From Herbaspirillum sp. CF444 (GTDB lineage Bacteria > Pseudomonadota > Gammaproteobacteria > Burkholderiales > Burkholderiaceae_D), in assembly GCF_000282135.1 (NCBI RefSeq), contig NZ_AKJW01000083.1:1-64000 (forward strand): a stretch of 64,000 nt of DNA, written 5' to 3'. The position numbers were made by a program, and so were the translations under genes. Below the pieces are notes generated by a model that made no database searches, was not told where the DNA came from, and was given only the letters and a program-made list of their open reading frames with translations. This document shows positions 8,416 to 17,065 of this stretch, piece by piece (position 1 is the first letter of the stretch; each line of letters opens with the position of its first letter).

Positions 8416-10143
8416 ATGCGCGAACTGTATAAATCCAAGGCGTTCGTCTGGACGCTGCTCATCCTCTTCCTGCTGGTCTGGTTTTACATGCTGGGCGCGC
8501 GCACCCTGGTGCCGACCGATGAAGGCCGTTACGCCGAAATGGCGCGCGAGATGGTAGCGACGCAAGACTGGATCACCACCCGCCTGAACGGCATCAAGTA
8601 CTTCGAAAAACCGCCGCTGCAAACCTGGATGAACGCCGTCACCTTCGAACTGTTCGGACTCGGCGAATGGCAGGCGCGTCTGTGGACCGGCCTGTGCGGC
8701 CTGTTCGGCATCGGCCTGGTGGCTTACACCGGCCGTCGCGTGTTCAACGAACGCGTCGGTTTCTATGCGCCGCTGGTGCTGGGCTCGAGCCTGTTCTGGG
8801 CCGGCATGGGTCACATCAACACGCTCGACATGGGCCTGGCAGCGATGATGACGCTGAGCATCTGCGCCCTGCTGCTGGCGCAGCGCAACGACGCCAACCG
8901 CGACGAACAGCGCAACTGGATGCTGCTGTGCTGGGCCGGCATGGCGCTGGCCGTGCTGTCGAAGGGATTGATCGGGATCGTCTTGCCGGGCGCGGCGCTG
9001 GTGCTGTACACGCTGTTTTCGCGCGACTGGGCGATCTGGAAACGCCTGCACCTGGTCAAGGGGCTGATTCTGTTCTTCGCCATCTGCACGCCGTGGTTTG
9101 TGCTGGTGTCGATGAAGAATCCCGAATTTCCGCAATTTTTCTTCATTCACGAGCACTTCCAGCGCTTCACGACCAAGATCCATAGCCGCACCGGGCCGTG
9201 GTATTACTTCATTCCCATCCTGCTGTTGGGCATCATTCCGTGGCTGGGCGTGTTCGTGCAGAGCCTGCTGACCGGCGCGCGCGAAGAACACAGCGGCAGC
9301 AGCTTCAACAGCCTGTCGAGCGGCAAGTTCCAGCCGCGCAAGATGCTGCTGATCTGGTCGGTGTTCATCTTCGTGTTCTTCAGCATTTCCAGCTCGAAGC
9401 TGCCGTCTTACATCCTGCCGATCTTCCCCACGCTGGCGCTGCTGATCGCCTGTTATGTGGAACGCGCGACGTTCAAGGCCATCGTGCTGTCGGCATCGAT
9501 CGTGGCCGTGCCCTGCGCGATTGCCATGGCCTTCATCCCGCGCGTGCCGTCGCTGGCCAAGGATGCCTATTCGCTGCCGCTGGTGACCGCGCACGTACCG
9601 TGGATTTATGCCGCGACCATCGTCGCCTTCATCGGCGCGGTGCTGGCGATCCGTTTTGCGCGCAGCAACAAGGACCTGGCCATGGTCTGCCTGGCGGCCG
9701 GCGCCTTCATCAGCGGCCAGTTGCTGATGCTGGGCCATGAACCGCAAGGCCGCTATTCGGCCGGCGTCGACTACGTGCCGGCGCTGCAGGCGGAACTGAC
9801 GCCGGAGACGCCGATGTATCTGGTCGGCCGCTACGAGCAGGCGCTGCCCTTCTATCTCCAGCGCACGATGACGCTGGTGCGCCACGCCGATGAAATGGAA
9901 TTCGGTTTGAAACAGGAACCCCAGCTGTGGCTGCCGACCGTCGATGCCTTCGTCGCCCAATGGGCGGCCGACCACACCGCCGGCAAGAAGGACATCGCGA
10001 TCATGGATCCCGCCATCTATGCCGACCTGAAGCAGCGCGGCATCCCGATGCGCCTGATCGGCCAGGATCCGCGCCGCGTGATCGTCGCCAATAACCCTGA
10101 CAACGCAGGCAGCACCAATGCCGGCGCAGCCGGCAATAAATAA
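8416..10143 (+). CDS. arnT: ArnT-family lipid A 4-amino-4-deoxy-L-arabinose transferase (GT-C)
   Basis: 575 aa, polytopic (about 12 hydrophobic segments), GT83/GT39-like. The first periplasmic loop carries PTDEGRYAEMAREM with the conserved acidic pair (Asp35-Glu36), followed by EKPPLQTWMN. A soluble C-terminal domain follows the last membrane segment (~residue 440 on). ArnT moves L-Ara4N from undecaprenyl phosphate to lipid A in the inner membrane, lowering negative charge and giving polymyxin resistance. The pathway genes that follow (arnE-like, B, C, A, D) support this over a generic PMT-family transferase. The substrate remains inferred. Confidence 0.85.
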   Translation: MRELYKSKAFVWTLLILFLLVWFYMLGARTLVPTDEGRYAEMAREMVATQDWITTRLNGIKYFEKPPLQTWMNAVTFELFGLGEWQARLWTGLCGLFGIGLVAYTGRRVFNERVGFYAPLVLGSSLFWAGMGHINTLDMGLAAMMTLSICALLLAQRNDANRDEQRNWMLLCWAGMALAVLSKGLIGIVLPGAALVLYTLFSRDWAIWKRLHLVKGLILFFAICTPWFVLVSMKNPEFPQFFFIHEHFQRFTTKIHSRTGPWYYFIPILLLGIIPWLGVFVQSLLTGAREEHSGSSFNSLSSGKFQPRKMLLIWSVFIFVFFSISSSKLPSYILPIFPTLALLIACYVERATFKAIVLSASIVAVPCAIAMAFIPRVPSLAKDAYSLPLVTAHVPWIYAATIVAFIGAVLAIRFARSNKDLAMVCLAAGAFISGQLLMLGHEPQGRYSAGVDYVPALQAELTPETPMYLVGRYEQALPFYLQRTMTLVRHADEMEFGLKQEPQLWLPTVDAFVAQWAADHTAGKKDIAIMDPAIYADLKQRGIPMRLIGQDPRRVIVANNPDNAGSTNAGAAGNK

Positions 10144-10158
10144 GAAGAAAGCAACACC

Positions 10159-10530
10159 ATGAATCTCGCTACGTTCGGCTTCATTTTCGTCGGCATCTGC
10201 CTCAACGCCGTCGCCCAGCTGTTGCTCAAGGCCGGCACCAACGCCGTCGGCGCCATCCACCTGACCGCCGAGAACTGGTTCTCGACCGGCATCAAGCTGG
10301 CGACGCAATTGCCGATCATCGGCGGTCTGACCTGCTATGTCATTTCGGTCGGCGTGTGGATCATCGGCCTGTCGCGCGTGGACGTGACCGTGGCTTATCC
10401 TTTGCTTTCGCTGGGCTATATCATCAATGCCGTCGGCGCCTGGTATTTCCTCGGCGAGGCCGTGTCGGCGCAGCGCTTGCTAGCGATCGGTGTCATCATT
10501 GTCGGCGTCATCTTGTTGACCCGAAGCTAA
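10159..10530 (+). CDS. arnE: SMR/EamA-type four-helix transporter, ArnE-like flippase subunit
   Basis: 123 aa with four hydrophobic helices, beginning FIFVGICLNAVAQLLLKAG and ending LLAIGVIIVGVILLTRS. In enterobacteria ArnE and ArnF form the flippase that turns undecaprenyl-phosphate-L-Ara4N to the periplasmic face. Here only one such gene is seen, 15 nt after arnT, so it would act as a homodimer or with a distant partner. DVTVAYPLLSLGYIINAVG is typical of this SMR subfamily. The name is given by context; family membership is firm. Confidence 0.75.
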   Translation: MNLATFGFIFVGICLNAVAQLLLKAGTNAVGAIHLTAENWFSTGIKLATQLPIIGGLTCYVISVGVWIIGLSRVDVTVAYPLLSLGYIINAVGAWYFLGEAVSAQRLLAIGVIIVGVILLTRS

Positions 10531-10678
10531 TTTGCTGACGTGCGCGAATTGGCTGATTTACAATACGCGCCGGTATGTAGATGCCAGATACTTGACGCCG
10601 CGCTAAGCGACAGCATTTCATTTTCAGACCCGGATACGCGTCTTCTCCAACTTTTATCCGATTCATTGCGAGCATTCC

Positions 10679-11800
10679 ATGACCCAGTCGTTTTTACCGT
10701 TTTCCAAACCGACCATCGATGAAGCCACGATCGCCGCCGTCGGCGACGTGCTGCGCTCCGGCTGGATCACCAGCGGCCCCAAGGTACAGGCGTTCGAAAA
10801 AGCCTTGTCCGACTATCTGGACGGCCGCATCGTGCGCACCTTCAATTCCGGCACCTGCACCATGGAAATCGCCTTGCGCATCGCCGGCATCGGCGCGGGC
10901 GACGAGGTCATCACCACACCGATTTCCTGGGTAGCAACGGCCAACGTGATCATCGAAACCGGCGCCACGCCTGTCTTCGCGGATATCGATCCGATCACGC
11001 GCAACATCGATCTCGACAAGCTGGAAGCCGCCATCACGCCACGCACCAAGGCCGTGATCCCGGTCTACCTGTCCGGCCTGCCGGTCGACATGGACCGCCT
11101 GTATGCGATCGCAAAAAAGCACAATCTGCGCGTCATCGAAGACGCCGCACAGGCGCTGGGTTCGACCTGGAAAGGCAAGCGTATCGGCGCGTTTGGCGAT
11201 TTCGTCTCGTTCAGCTTCCAGGCCAACAAAAATGTCACCAGCTCCGAAGGCGGTTGCCTGGTCGTCAACAATGCCGACGAAGCGCGCCTGGCCGAAAAAT
11301 ATCGCCTGCAAGGCGTGACCCGCAGCGGCTTCGACGGTCTGGAAGTCGACGTGTTGGGCAGCAAATTCAACATGACCGACGTCGCCGCCGCCATCGGCCT
11401 CGGCCAGTTCGCGCATATCGACGCCATCACGGAAAAACGCCGCGGCCTGGCGCAACACTATTTCGAGATGTTCGGTCCGGACTTCGAAGCGCAGACCGGC
11501 GCCCAACTGCCGGTCGCCGACTTCGAGAACAGCAACTGGCACATGTTCCAGCTGGTGCTGCCGGAACGCATCACCCGCGCTGCTTTCATGGAAAAAATGA
11601 TGGAGCGCCAGATCGGCATCGGCTATCACTATCCGCCTATCCATCTGCTCAAGCTATACCGCGACCGCGGCTTCAGGGAAGGCATGTTCCCGATTGCCGA
11701 ACGCGTCGGCCGCCTGATCGTGTCCCTTCCGATGTTTACTGCGATGAGTAAAGAAGATGTCGAACGCGCAGTCGGCGCGGTAAAATCCGTGCTCGCATAA
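10679..11800 (+). CDS. arnB: ArnB-type UDP-4-keto-pentose aminotransferase (DegT/DnrJ/EryC1/StrS)
   Basis: 373 aa. It uses glutamate and PLP to convert UDP-Ara4O to UDP-L-Ara4N. The family start FLPFSKPTIDEATI, the GWITSGPKV block, then NSGTCTMEIAL, and VIEDAAQALGSTWKGK are all present. The PLP lysine is Lys184 in SFQANKNVTSSEGG, where enterobacterial ArnB has SFHAIKNITCAEGG. The C-terminal HMFQLVLP and GIGYHYPPIHLLKLYR motifs agree. It starts 148 nt after arnE, so a separate promoter is possible in that gap, although no convincing -35/-10 pair was found. Confidence 0.92.
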   Translation: MTQSFLPFSKPTIDEATIAAVGDVLRSGWITSGPKVQAFEKALSDYLDGRIVRTFNSGTCTMEIALRIAGIGAGDEVITTPISWVATANVIIETGATPVFADIDPITRNIDLDKLEAAITPRTKAVIPVYLSGLPVDMDRLYAIAKKHNLRVIEDAAQALGSTWKGKRIGAFGDFVSFSFQANKNVTSSEGGCLVVNNADEARLAEKYRLQGVTRSGFDGLEVDVLGSKFNMTDVAAAIGLGQFAHIDAITEKRRGLAQHYFEMFGPDFEAQTGAQLPVADFENSNWHMFQLVLPERITRAAFMEKMMERQIGIGYHYPPIHLLKLYRDRGFREGMFPIAERVGRLIVSLPMFTAMSKEDVERAVGAVKSVLA

Positions 11801-11851
11801 TTTGACGGCATAAGCATGTCCGAAAAGCAATATTCGGACTGATCGCCGCGA

Positions 11852-11884
11852 CAAGCCGCCAGCCCGTGGATGGTATGCGGCTTG
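11852..11884 (+). repeat. Hairpin in the arnB-arnC gap
   Basis: CAAGCCGC (11852-11859) pairs with GCGGCTTG (11877-11884) across a 17-nt loop, with no T-run. It lies ~50 nt upstream of the arnC start and might be an mRNA structure; there is no direct evidence of function. Confidence 0.3.
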
Positions 11885-11936
11885 CATGTATTACATTATC
11901 GCTTTCAGTACAGCAATTTTTCATTATCAGGCTTTG

Positions 11937-12893
11937 ATGAAACCAGAACTTTCCATCGTCATCCCCGTGTACAACGAGGAATCCGGCCTTGCCCAGTTGT
12001 TCGCGCGCCTCTATCCGGCACTGGACGCGCTGGGTATCGCGTATGAAATCATTTACGTCAACGACGGCAGCCGCGACAAATCGGCCGCCATTCTGGCCGA
12101 ACAATATCGCGCCCGCCCGGACGTGACGCGCGTTGTACTCTTCAACGGCAATTACGGCCAGCACATGGCCATCCTGGCCGGCTTCGAAGCCACGCGCGGC
12201 GAGATCGTCATCACGCTCGACGCCGACCTGCAAAACCCGCCCGAAGAAATCGGCAACCTGGTCGCCAAGATGCGCGAAGGCTACGACTACGTCGGCTCGA
12301 TCCGCCGCCAGCGCCAGGATTCGGCATGGCGCACCTGGGCTTCCAAAGCCATGAACCGCCTGCGCGAAAAAATCACGCACATTAAGATGACCGACCAGGG
12401 CAACATGCTGCGCGCCTACAGCCGCAACGTGATCGACCTCGTCAACCAATGCCGCGAAGTCAACACTTTCGTGCCGGCGCTGGCGTATACATTTGCGCGC
12501 AAACCGACGGAAATCATCGTCGAGCACGAAGAACGCGCGGCCGGCGAATCCAAATATTCGCTATACAGCCTGATCCGCCTCAACTTCGACCTGGTCACCG
12601 GCTTTTCGCTGGTGCCGCTGCAATTCTTCTCGCTGCTGGGCATCGGCCTGTCGTTCGCGTCGGCGGCGCTGTTCATCCTGATGGTGATCCGCCGCTTCAT
12701 CCTCGGCGCCGAAGTGCAAGGCGTATTTACGCTGTTCGCCATCACGTTCTTCCTGATCGGCGTGATCCTGTTCGGCATCGGCCTCTTGGGCGAATACATC
12801 GGCCGCATCTACCTGCAGGTGCGTGCGCGTCCACGCTATGTGGTGCAGGCGATCCTTGAGCAATCCTCCGACGAGGGCAAGCAAAGCTCATGA
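11937..12893 (+). CDS. arnC: ArnC-type undecaprenyl-phosphate 4-deoxy-4-formamido-L-arabinose transferase
   Basis: 318 aa, GT2 family. The start ATG at 11937 gives MKPELSIVIPVYNEE, the canonical GT-A entry; an in-frame ATG at 11886 would add 17 unlikely residues. NDGSRDKS and LDADLQNPPEEI (metal and nucleotide-binding Asp motif) are visible. The C-terminal third has two membrane segments (FFSLLGIGLSFASAALFILM and FAITFFLIGVILFGIGLLG). It loads UDP-L-Ara4FN onto undecaprenyl phosphate at the inner membrane. Its stop overlaps the next start by 4 nt (ATGA), indicating translational coupling with the formyltransferase. Confidence 0.9.
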   Translation: MKPELSIVIPVYNEESGLAQLFARLYPALDALGIAYEIIYVNDGSRDKSAAILAEQYRARPDVTRVVLFNGNYGQHMAILAGFEATRGEIVITLDADLQNPPEEIGNLVAKMREGYDYVGSIRRQRQDSAWRTWASKAMNRLREKITHIKMTDQGNMLRAYSRNVIDLVNQCREVNTFVPALAYTFARKPTEIIVEHEERAAGESKYSLYSLIRLNFDLVTGFSLVPLQFFSLLGIGLSFASAALFILMVIRRFILGAEVQGVFTLFAITFFLIGVILFGIGLLGEYIGRIYLQVRARPRYVVQAILEQSSDEGKQSS

Positions 12894-13807
12894 ACGCCGT
12901 CGTCTTTGCCTATCACGATGTCGGCGTGCGCTGCCTGAAGGTGCTGCTGGCGCGCGGTGTACGCGTGTCGCTGGTGGTCACGCATGAAGACAGCCCGACC
13001 GAAAACATCTGGTTCAGCTCGGTTGCCGGCGTCTGCCGCGAATACGGCATCCCCTACATCACGCCGGAAGATCCGAAATCGCCGCAGTTGCTGACGCAAG
13101 TCCAGGCGGCGCAACCGGACTTCATTTTCAGCTTCTACTACCGCCACATGCTGCCGGTGAACCTGCTGGCGCTGGCCAAGCACGGCGCCTACAACATGCA
13201 CGGTTCGTTGCTGCCGAAATACCGCGGTCGCGTGCCGATCAACTGGGCTGTGCTGCACGGCGAAACCGAAACCGGCGCCACCTTGCATGAAATGGCCGCC
13301 AAGCCGGATGCCGGCGCCATCGTCGCCCAGACCGCCGTCCCTATCCTGCCGGACGACACCGCGTTCGAAGTGTTCGGCAAGGTGGTGGTTGCCGCCGAGC
13401 AAACCTTGTGGCGCGTGCTGCCGCTGATGCTGGCCGGCCGCACGCCCAAGCTGCCCAACGATCTGACCAAGGGCAGTTACTTCGGCGGCCGCAAGCCGGA
13501 AGATGGCCGTATCGACTGGAAAAAGCCGGCGCAACACGTGCATAATCTGGTCCGCACCGTCGCCCCCCCCTATCCCGGCGCCTTCGAAGAAATCTCAGGT
13601 GATAAAATCACGCTGGTGAGAACGCGGATGGTTCCGGCCTCCGCCCGTCCGACGCTGGAAAGATCGCACGGCGCGCAAGACAAGTTCTTTGAAGGCGGCC
13701 GCCTCTATGCTCGCTGCGGCGACGGCAACTACCTGCAAATCCTGGGCATCCAGATCAACGATCAGGATGTCTCTCTTAACAATTATCTGAAATACATGGC
13801 CGTGTAA
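12890..13807 (+). CDS. UDP-L-Ara4N formyltransferase (ArnA N-terminal domain as a separate protein)
   Basis: 305 aa, equal to the N-terminal half of bifunctional E. coli ArnA. The catalytic triad is conserved at the same numbers: Asn102 and His104 in YNMHGSLLPKYRGR and Asp140 in AKPDAG. The C-terminal OB-like domain (TLVRTRMVP...) is present. It transfers formyl from 10-formyl-THF to UDP-L-Ara4N. It overlaps arnC by 4 nt and is followed 14 nt later by the decarboxylase. A split ArnA is also known from Burkholderia, so this is a lineage feature and not a frameshift: each gene has its own start and stop. Confidence 0.9.
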   Translation: MNAVVFAYHDVGVRCLKVLLARGVRVSLVVTHEDSPTENIWFSSVAGVCREYGIPYITPEDPKSPQLLTQVQAAQPDFIFSFYYRHMLPVNLLALAKHGAYNMHGSLLPKYRGRVPINWAVLHGETETGATLHEMAAKPDAGAIVAQTAVPILPDDTAFEVFGKVVVAAEQTLWRVLPLMLAGRTPKLPNDLTKGSYFGGRKPEDGRIDWKKPAQHVHNLVRTVAPPYPGAFEEISGDKITLVRTRMVPASARPTLERSHGAQDKFFEGGRLYARCGDGNYLQILGIQINDQDVSLNNYLKYMAV

Positions 13808-13821
13808 GCCATCCCCTTATT

Positions 13822-14877
13822 ATGAAAAAAGTCCTAATCCTCGGCGTCAACGGCTTCATCGGCCACCACTTGTCCAAGCGCATTCTGGAAACCACAGACT
13901 GGCACGTCTATGGCATGGACATGATGACCGACCGCATCACCGACATTCTGGAAAACGAGGCGTACAAGTCGCGCATGCACTTCTTCGAAGGCGACATCAC
14001 GATCAACAAGGAATGGGTCGAATACCACGTCAAGAAATGCGACGTCATCCTGCCGCTGGTGGCGATCGCGACGCCGTCGACTTACGTCAACAAGCCGCTG
14101 CGCGTGTTCGAACTGGACTTCGAAGCCAACCTGCCGATCGTGCGTGCAGCCGCCAAGTACGGCAAGCACCTGGTGTTCCCGTCGACGTCGGAAGTCTATG
14201 GCATGTGCCACGACGACGAATTCGATTCCGAAGAGTCCGAACTGATCTGCGGCCCGATCAACAAGCCGCGCTGGATCTACTCCTGCTCCAAGCAGTTGAT
14301 GGATCGCGTGATCTGGGGCTACGGCATGGAAGACAACCTGAACTTCACCCTGTTCCGTCCGTTCAACTGGATCGGCGCCGGCCTGGATTCGATCCATACG
14401 CCGAAGGAAGGCAGTTCGCGCGTCGTGACGCAATTCTTCGGCCACATCGTGCGCGGCGAAAACATCTCGCTGGTTGACGGCGGTCAGCAAAAACGCGCCT
14501 TCACTTACATCGACGACGGCATCGATGCCCTGATGAAGATCATCGCCAACGAAGGCGGCGTCGCCACCGGCAAGATCTACAACATCGGCAACCCGACCAA
14601 CAACTATTCGATCAAGGATCTGGCCGGCATGATGTTGAAGCTGGCAGCCGAATATCCTGAATACGCCGATTCCGCCAAGCAGGTGAAACTGGTGGAAACC
14701 ACTTCCGCCGCCTACTACGGCAAGGGCTATCAGGACGTGCAGAACCGCGTGCCGAAGATCACCAACACCTGCGAAGAACTGAACTGGAAGCCGACCTTCA
14801 CCATGGCCGACACCCTGCGCAATATTTTCGACGCTTACCGCGGTCAGGTGGCCGAAGCACGCGCGCTGGTCGACTAA
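13822..14877 (+). CDS. UDP-glucuronate decarboxylase/dehydrogenase (ArnA C-terminal domain as a separate protein)
   Basis: 351 aa SDR-family enzyme that oxidatively decarboxylates UDP-glucuronate to UDP-Ara4O, the first step of L-Ara4N synthesis. The N terminus MKKVLILGVNGFIGHHLSKR has the NAD-binding GxxGxxG. The catalytic pieces FPSTSEVYGMC (Ser/Glu pair of ArnA) and YSCSKQLMDRVIW (Tyr-xxx-Lys) are present, and QQKRAFTYIDDGI carries the Arg equivalent to the essential ArnA Arg619. It follows the formyltransferase by 14 nt; a strong terminator comes 20 nt after its stop. Confidence 0.92.
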   Translation: MKKVLILGVNGFIGHHLSKRILETTDWHVYGMDMMTDRITDILENEAYKSRMHFFEGDITINKEWVEYHVKKCDVILPLVAIATPSTYVNKPLRVFELDFEANLPIVRAAAKYGKHLVFPSTSEVYGMCHDDEFDSEESELICGPINKPRWIYSCSKQLMDRVIWGYGMEDNLNFTLFRPFNWIGAGLDSIHTPKEGSSRVVTQFFGHIVRGENISLVDGGQQKRAFTYIDDGIDALMKIIANEGGVATGKIYNIGNPTNNYSIKDLAGMMLKLAAEYPEYADSAKQVKLVETTSAAYYGKGYQDVQNRVPKITNTCEELNWKPTFTMADTLRNIFDAYRGQVAEARALVD

Positions 14878-14895
14878 GCATCCCGACGGTTCGAC

Positions 14896-14932
14896 AAAAA
14901 AGGATTCGCTCCATCCGGGCGAATCCTTTTTT
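14896..14932 (+). terminator. Intrinsic terminator inside the arn locus
   Basis: AAAAAAGGATTCGC pairs with GCGAATCCTTTTTT around a short loop, directly after the decarboxylase gene and before arnD. It suggests that arnD and the peroxiredoxin gene are at least partly separated from the upstream transcript. Confidence 0.85.
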
Positions 14933-15144
14933 CATTTCCGGCATCGTTGCGCTATACCGTATTCAGGCGTTACCTCGCCCACGTCCTCTGCGCCTCAGGC
15001 AAACCAGAATGAATCCTCAAAATGGGTTTATTCGCTGCGCCTTTCGTGCCACAATTTAGCCATCCGGCAACAGGAACTGCCACAGCGACTCTTCTGCACG
15101 GCAGACAGCACATTTTTCTTTTCCCATCCAGAAAGCAAGACGCC

Positions 15145-16089
15145 TTGCCTCAGATCACTCTCAAAATCGATGCCGACACCTATCGCGGCACCCGCGAAGG
15201 CGTTCCCAACCTGGTTCAGCAACTGCTGCGCCATGGCGCCAACGCCACCTTCCTGTTTTCGCTCGGTCCCGACCACACCGGCTGGGCACTCAAGCAAGTG
15301 TTCCGCCCGGGCTTCTTCAGCAAGGTGTCGCGCACGTCGGTGGTGGAGCATTACGGCATCAAGACGCTGATGTACGGCACCTTGCTGCCGGCGCCGGATA
15401 TCGGAAAAACCTGTGGCAACTACATGCGCGCGGTGCGTGACGCCGGCTTCGAATGCGGCATCCACACCTGGGACCATCGCGTCTGGCAAGACAATGTGCG
15501 CATCCGCGATGCGGCATGGACGCAAGAAGTGATGCAGCGCTCGTATGCGCGCTTCCACGACATCTTCGGCCACTCCCCCGTCACGCACGGCGCCGCCGGC
15601 TGGCAGATGAACGATTACGCCTTCGCACAGTTGGACGAATTCGGCATCGCCTATTCGTCGGATGGCCGCGCGGTGTTGAAAGAAGACGGCTCGCTGGAAG
15701 ACGCTTCGGCCGGCCCGCATCGTTTGTCCGTGCCGGGCAAGAGCTTGTCCTGCGTGCAATTGCCGACCACGTTGCCGACGCTGGACGAACTGCTTGGACG
15801 CACCATCAACGGCGTTGTCATGGATACGTCAAATGTCGCGGCTATGCTGTTGCGATTGACCGAACGTCAGCAGCGCGATCATGTATTCACGCTGCACGCG
15901 GAACTTGAAGGACAGAAACTTGCCCCCATCTTCGAACAATTGCTGCTTGGCTGGCGCGCACAGGGCTACGATCTGGTCTCCATGGGCGACTACTACCAGA
16001 CCGTGAAAGACGACGTTCTGCCGATTCTTCCCATCGCCTGGGGTGAATTGCCGGGACGTTCCGGAGACATGATCCTGCAGGCCGCATGA
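15145..16089 (+). CDS. arnD: ArnD-type 4-deoxy-4-formamido-L-arabinose-phosphoundecaprenol deformylase
   Basis: About 314 aa from a TTG at 15145 (protein LPQITLKIDADTYRGTREGV); the E. coli protein begins at the same point (MTKVGLRIDVDTFRGTREG). An in-frame ATG at 15022 would add 41 residues without resemblance to the family. NodB-like deacetylase motifs: the metal-binding Asp in KIDADTYRG, GIHTWDHRVWQ with two His, and the THGAAGWQ segment. It removes the formyl group from undecaprenyl-P-L-Ara4FN before flipping. It is separated from the upstream arn genes by a terminator and 267 nt. Confidence 0.85.
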   Translation: MPQITLKIDADTYRGTREGVPNLVQQLLRHGANATFLFSLGPDHTGWALKQVFRPGFFSKVSRTSVVEHYGIKTLMYGTLLPAPDIGKTCGNYMRAVRDAGFECGIHTWDHRVWQDNVRIRDAAWTQEVMQRSYARFHDIFGHSPVTHGAAGWQMNDYAFAQLDEFGIAYSSDGRAVLKEDGSLEDASAGPHRLSVPGKSLSCVQLPTTLPTLDELLGRTINGVVMDTSNVAAMLLRLTERQQRDHVFTLHAELEGQKLAPIFEQLLLGWRAQGYDLVSMGDYYQTVKDDVLPILPIAWGELPGRSGDMILQAA

Positions 16090-16140
16090 TTGCCATCACT
16101 CTCGACGACACAATACGAACACTTACCTCGGGGCGCTATT

Positions 16141-16620
16141 TTGACTGACGACACACCATCCATACTGAACAAGACCGTACCTGAATTTTCCGCAGCGATG
16201 ACCAGCGGCAAAACCTTCTCGCTGTCGGACTACAAAGGCAAGAACCTGGTGCTGTACTTTTATCCGAAAGACAACACGCCGGGCTGTACCACCGAAGGCC
16301 TCGAGTTCCGCGACAAGCACCCGGAATTCCAGAAGCACAACACTGAAATTTTCGGCATCAGCCGCGACAGCCTGAAATCGCACGAAGGTTTCAAAGCCAA
16401 GCTGGACATGCCTTTCGAACTGATCTCGGACCCTGACGAAACGGTTTGCATCATGTTCGACGTGATGAAAATGAAGAACATGTACGGCAAGAAAGTACGC
16501 GGCGTCGAACGCAGTACGTTTGTGATTGACGGCGCGGGCACATTGGTGAAAGAATGGCGTGGAGTGAAGGTGCCATCGCATGTCGACGAGGTGCTGGATT
16601 TTGTGAAGACAATTGCTTAA
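16141..16620 (+). CDS. bcp: Bcp/AhpC-type thioredoxin-dependent peroxiredoxin
   Basis: About 159 aa from TTG 16141 (MTDDTPSILNK); a TTG at 16090, immediately after the arnD stop, would add 17 residues. The block LVLYFYPKDNTPGCTTEG holds the peroxidatic Cys49. Most Bcp proteins have a second Cys five residues on (GCT..AC); here that position is not Cys, and the only other Cys visible is Cys103 (DETVCIMFD). It may act as a 1-Cys enzyme or use Cys103. It reduces hydroperoxides in the cytoplasm. It is adjacent to arnD and followed by a terminator. Confidence 0.85.
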   Translation: MTDDTPSILNKTVPEFSAAMTSGKTFSLSDYKGKNLVLYFYPKDNTPGCTTEGLEFRDKHPEFQKHNTEIFGISRDSLKSHEGFKAKLDMPFELISDPDETVCIMFDVMKMKNMYGKKVRGVERSTFVIDGAGTLVKEWRGVKVPSHVDEVLDFVKTIA

Positions 16621-17065
16621 GAGACGTTTCCCCACGATGGACGACGTTTCCCGGAGCGGTGGCAAGACTGATCTGAAAAGTCGTTTTGCCGCGGCTAGCC
16701 GAAAGATGCGGTTATTTTAGATAAGCCTTTGAATTCAAATAGAAAACCGTTTTTGAGAAGCCGTTTTTGGATCAGGTCGCGAACCTGCCAAAACGGCTTT
16801 TTTACTTTGCAATTTAGCGCTGCCAGCCCGACGCCGATGCCAGCGCCATATCACGTTGCCTCCCGCGCTAACGGTGTCTTGTTCAACCCCAGCAGTTCTT
16901 CCACTAATCAAGCCCTCCTTCCTCTTTTCCTGCATCCGTCGGCGATGCATGCCTGCACCAAGAAGGGTTTTATTAGCGGCAGCCGTCCTTCGTTGTTGTT
17001 CCCCCTGCAGTACCTGTTCGCTCTGACAAAGCGGCATTTTTTCTCCATTCACTACCGAGGTTCTG
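16621..17065. other. Intergenic region between the peroxiredoxin and phoH-like genes
   Basis: 445 nt. It holds the terminator at 16758-16804 and presumably the phoH promoter nearer 17065. Open frames inside it (e.g. across 16729-17091) have no recognisable protein pattern and were not called. No RNA gene was recognised. Confidence 0.6.
16758..16804 (+). terminator. Intrinsic terminator downstream of the peroxiredoxin gene
   Basis: An outer stem GCCGTTTTTGG / CCAAAACGGC encloses a second small stem (CAGGT..ACCTG), ending in a run of six or more T. Confidence 0.8.

Noticed and set aside
8395-10308. 637-codon minus-strand open frame opposite arnT
   Set aside because: Composition (Gln/His/Arg/Asp-rich) is typical of a complementary shadow; arnT is supported by motifs and context.
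12890-14877. Split arnA as a frameshift or pseudogene
   Set aside because: Each half has its own start, stop and ribosome spacing and complete catalytic residues, as in other betaproteobacteria.
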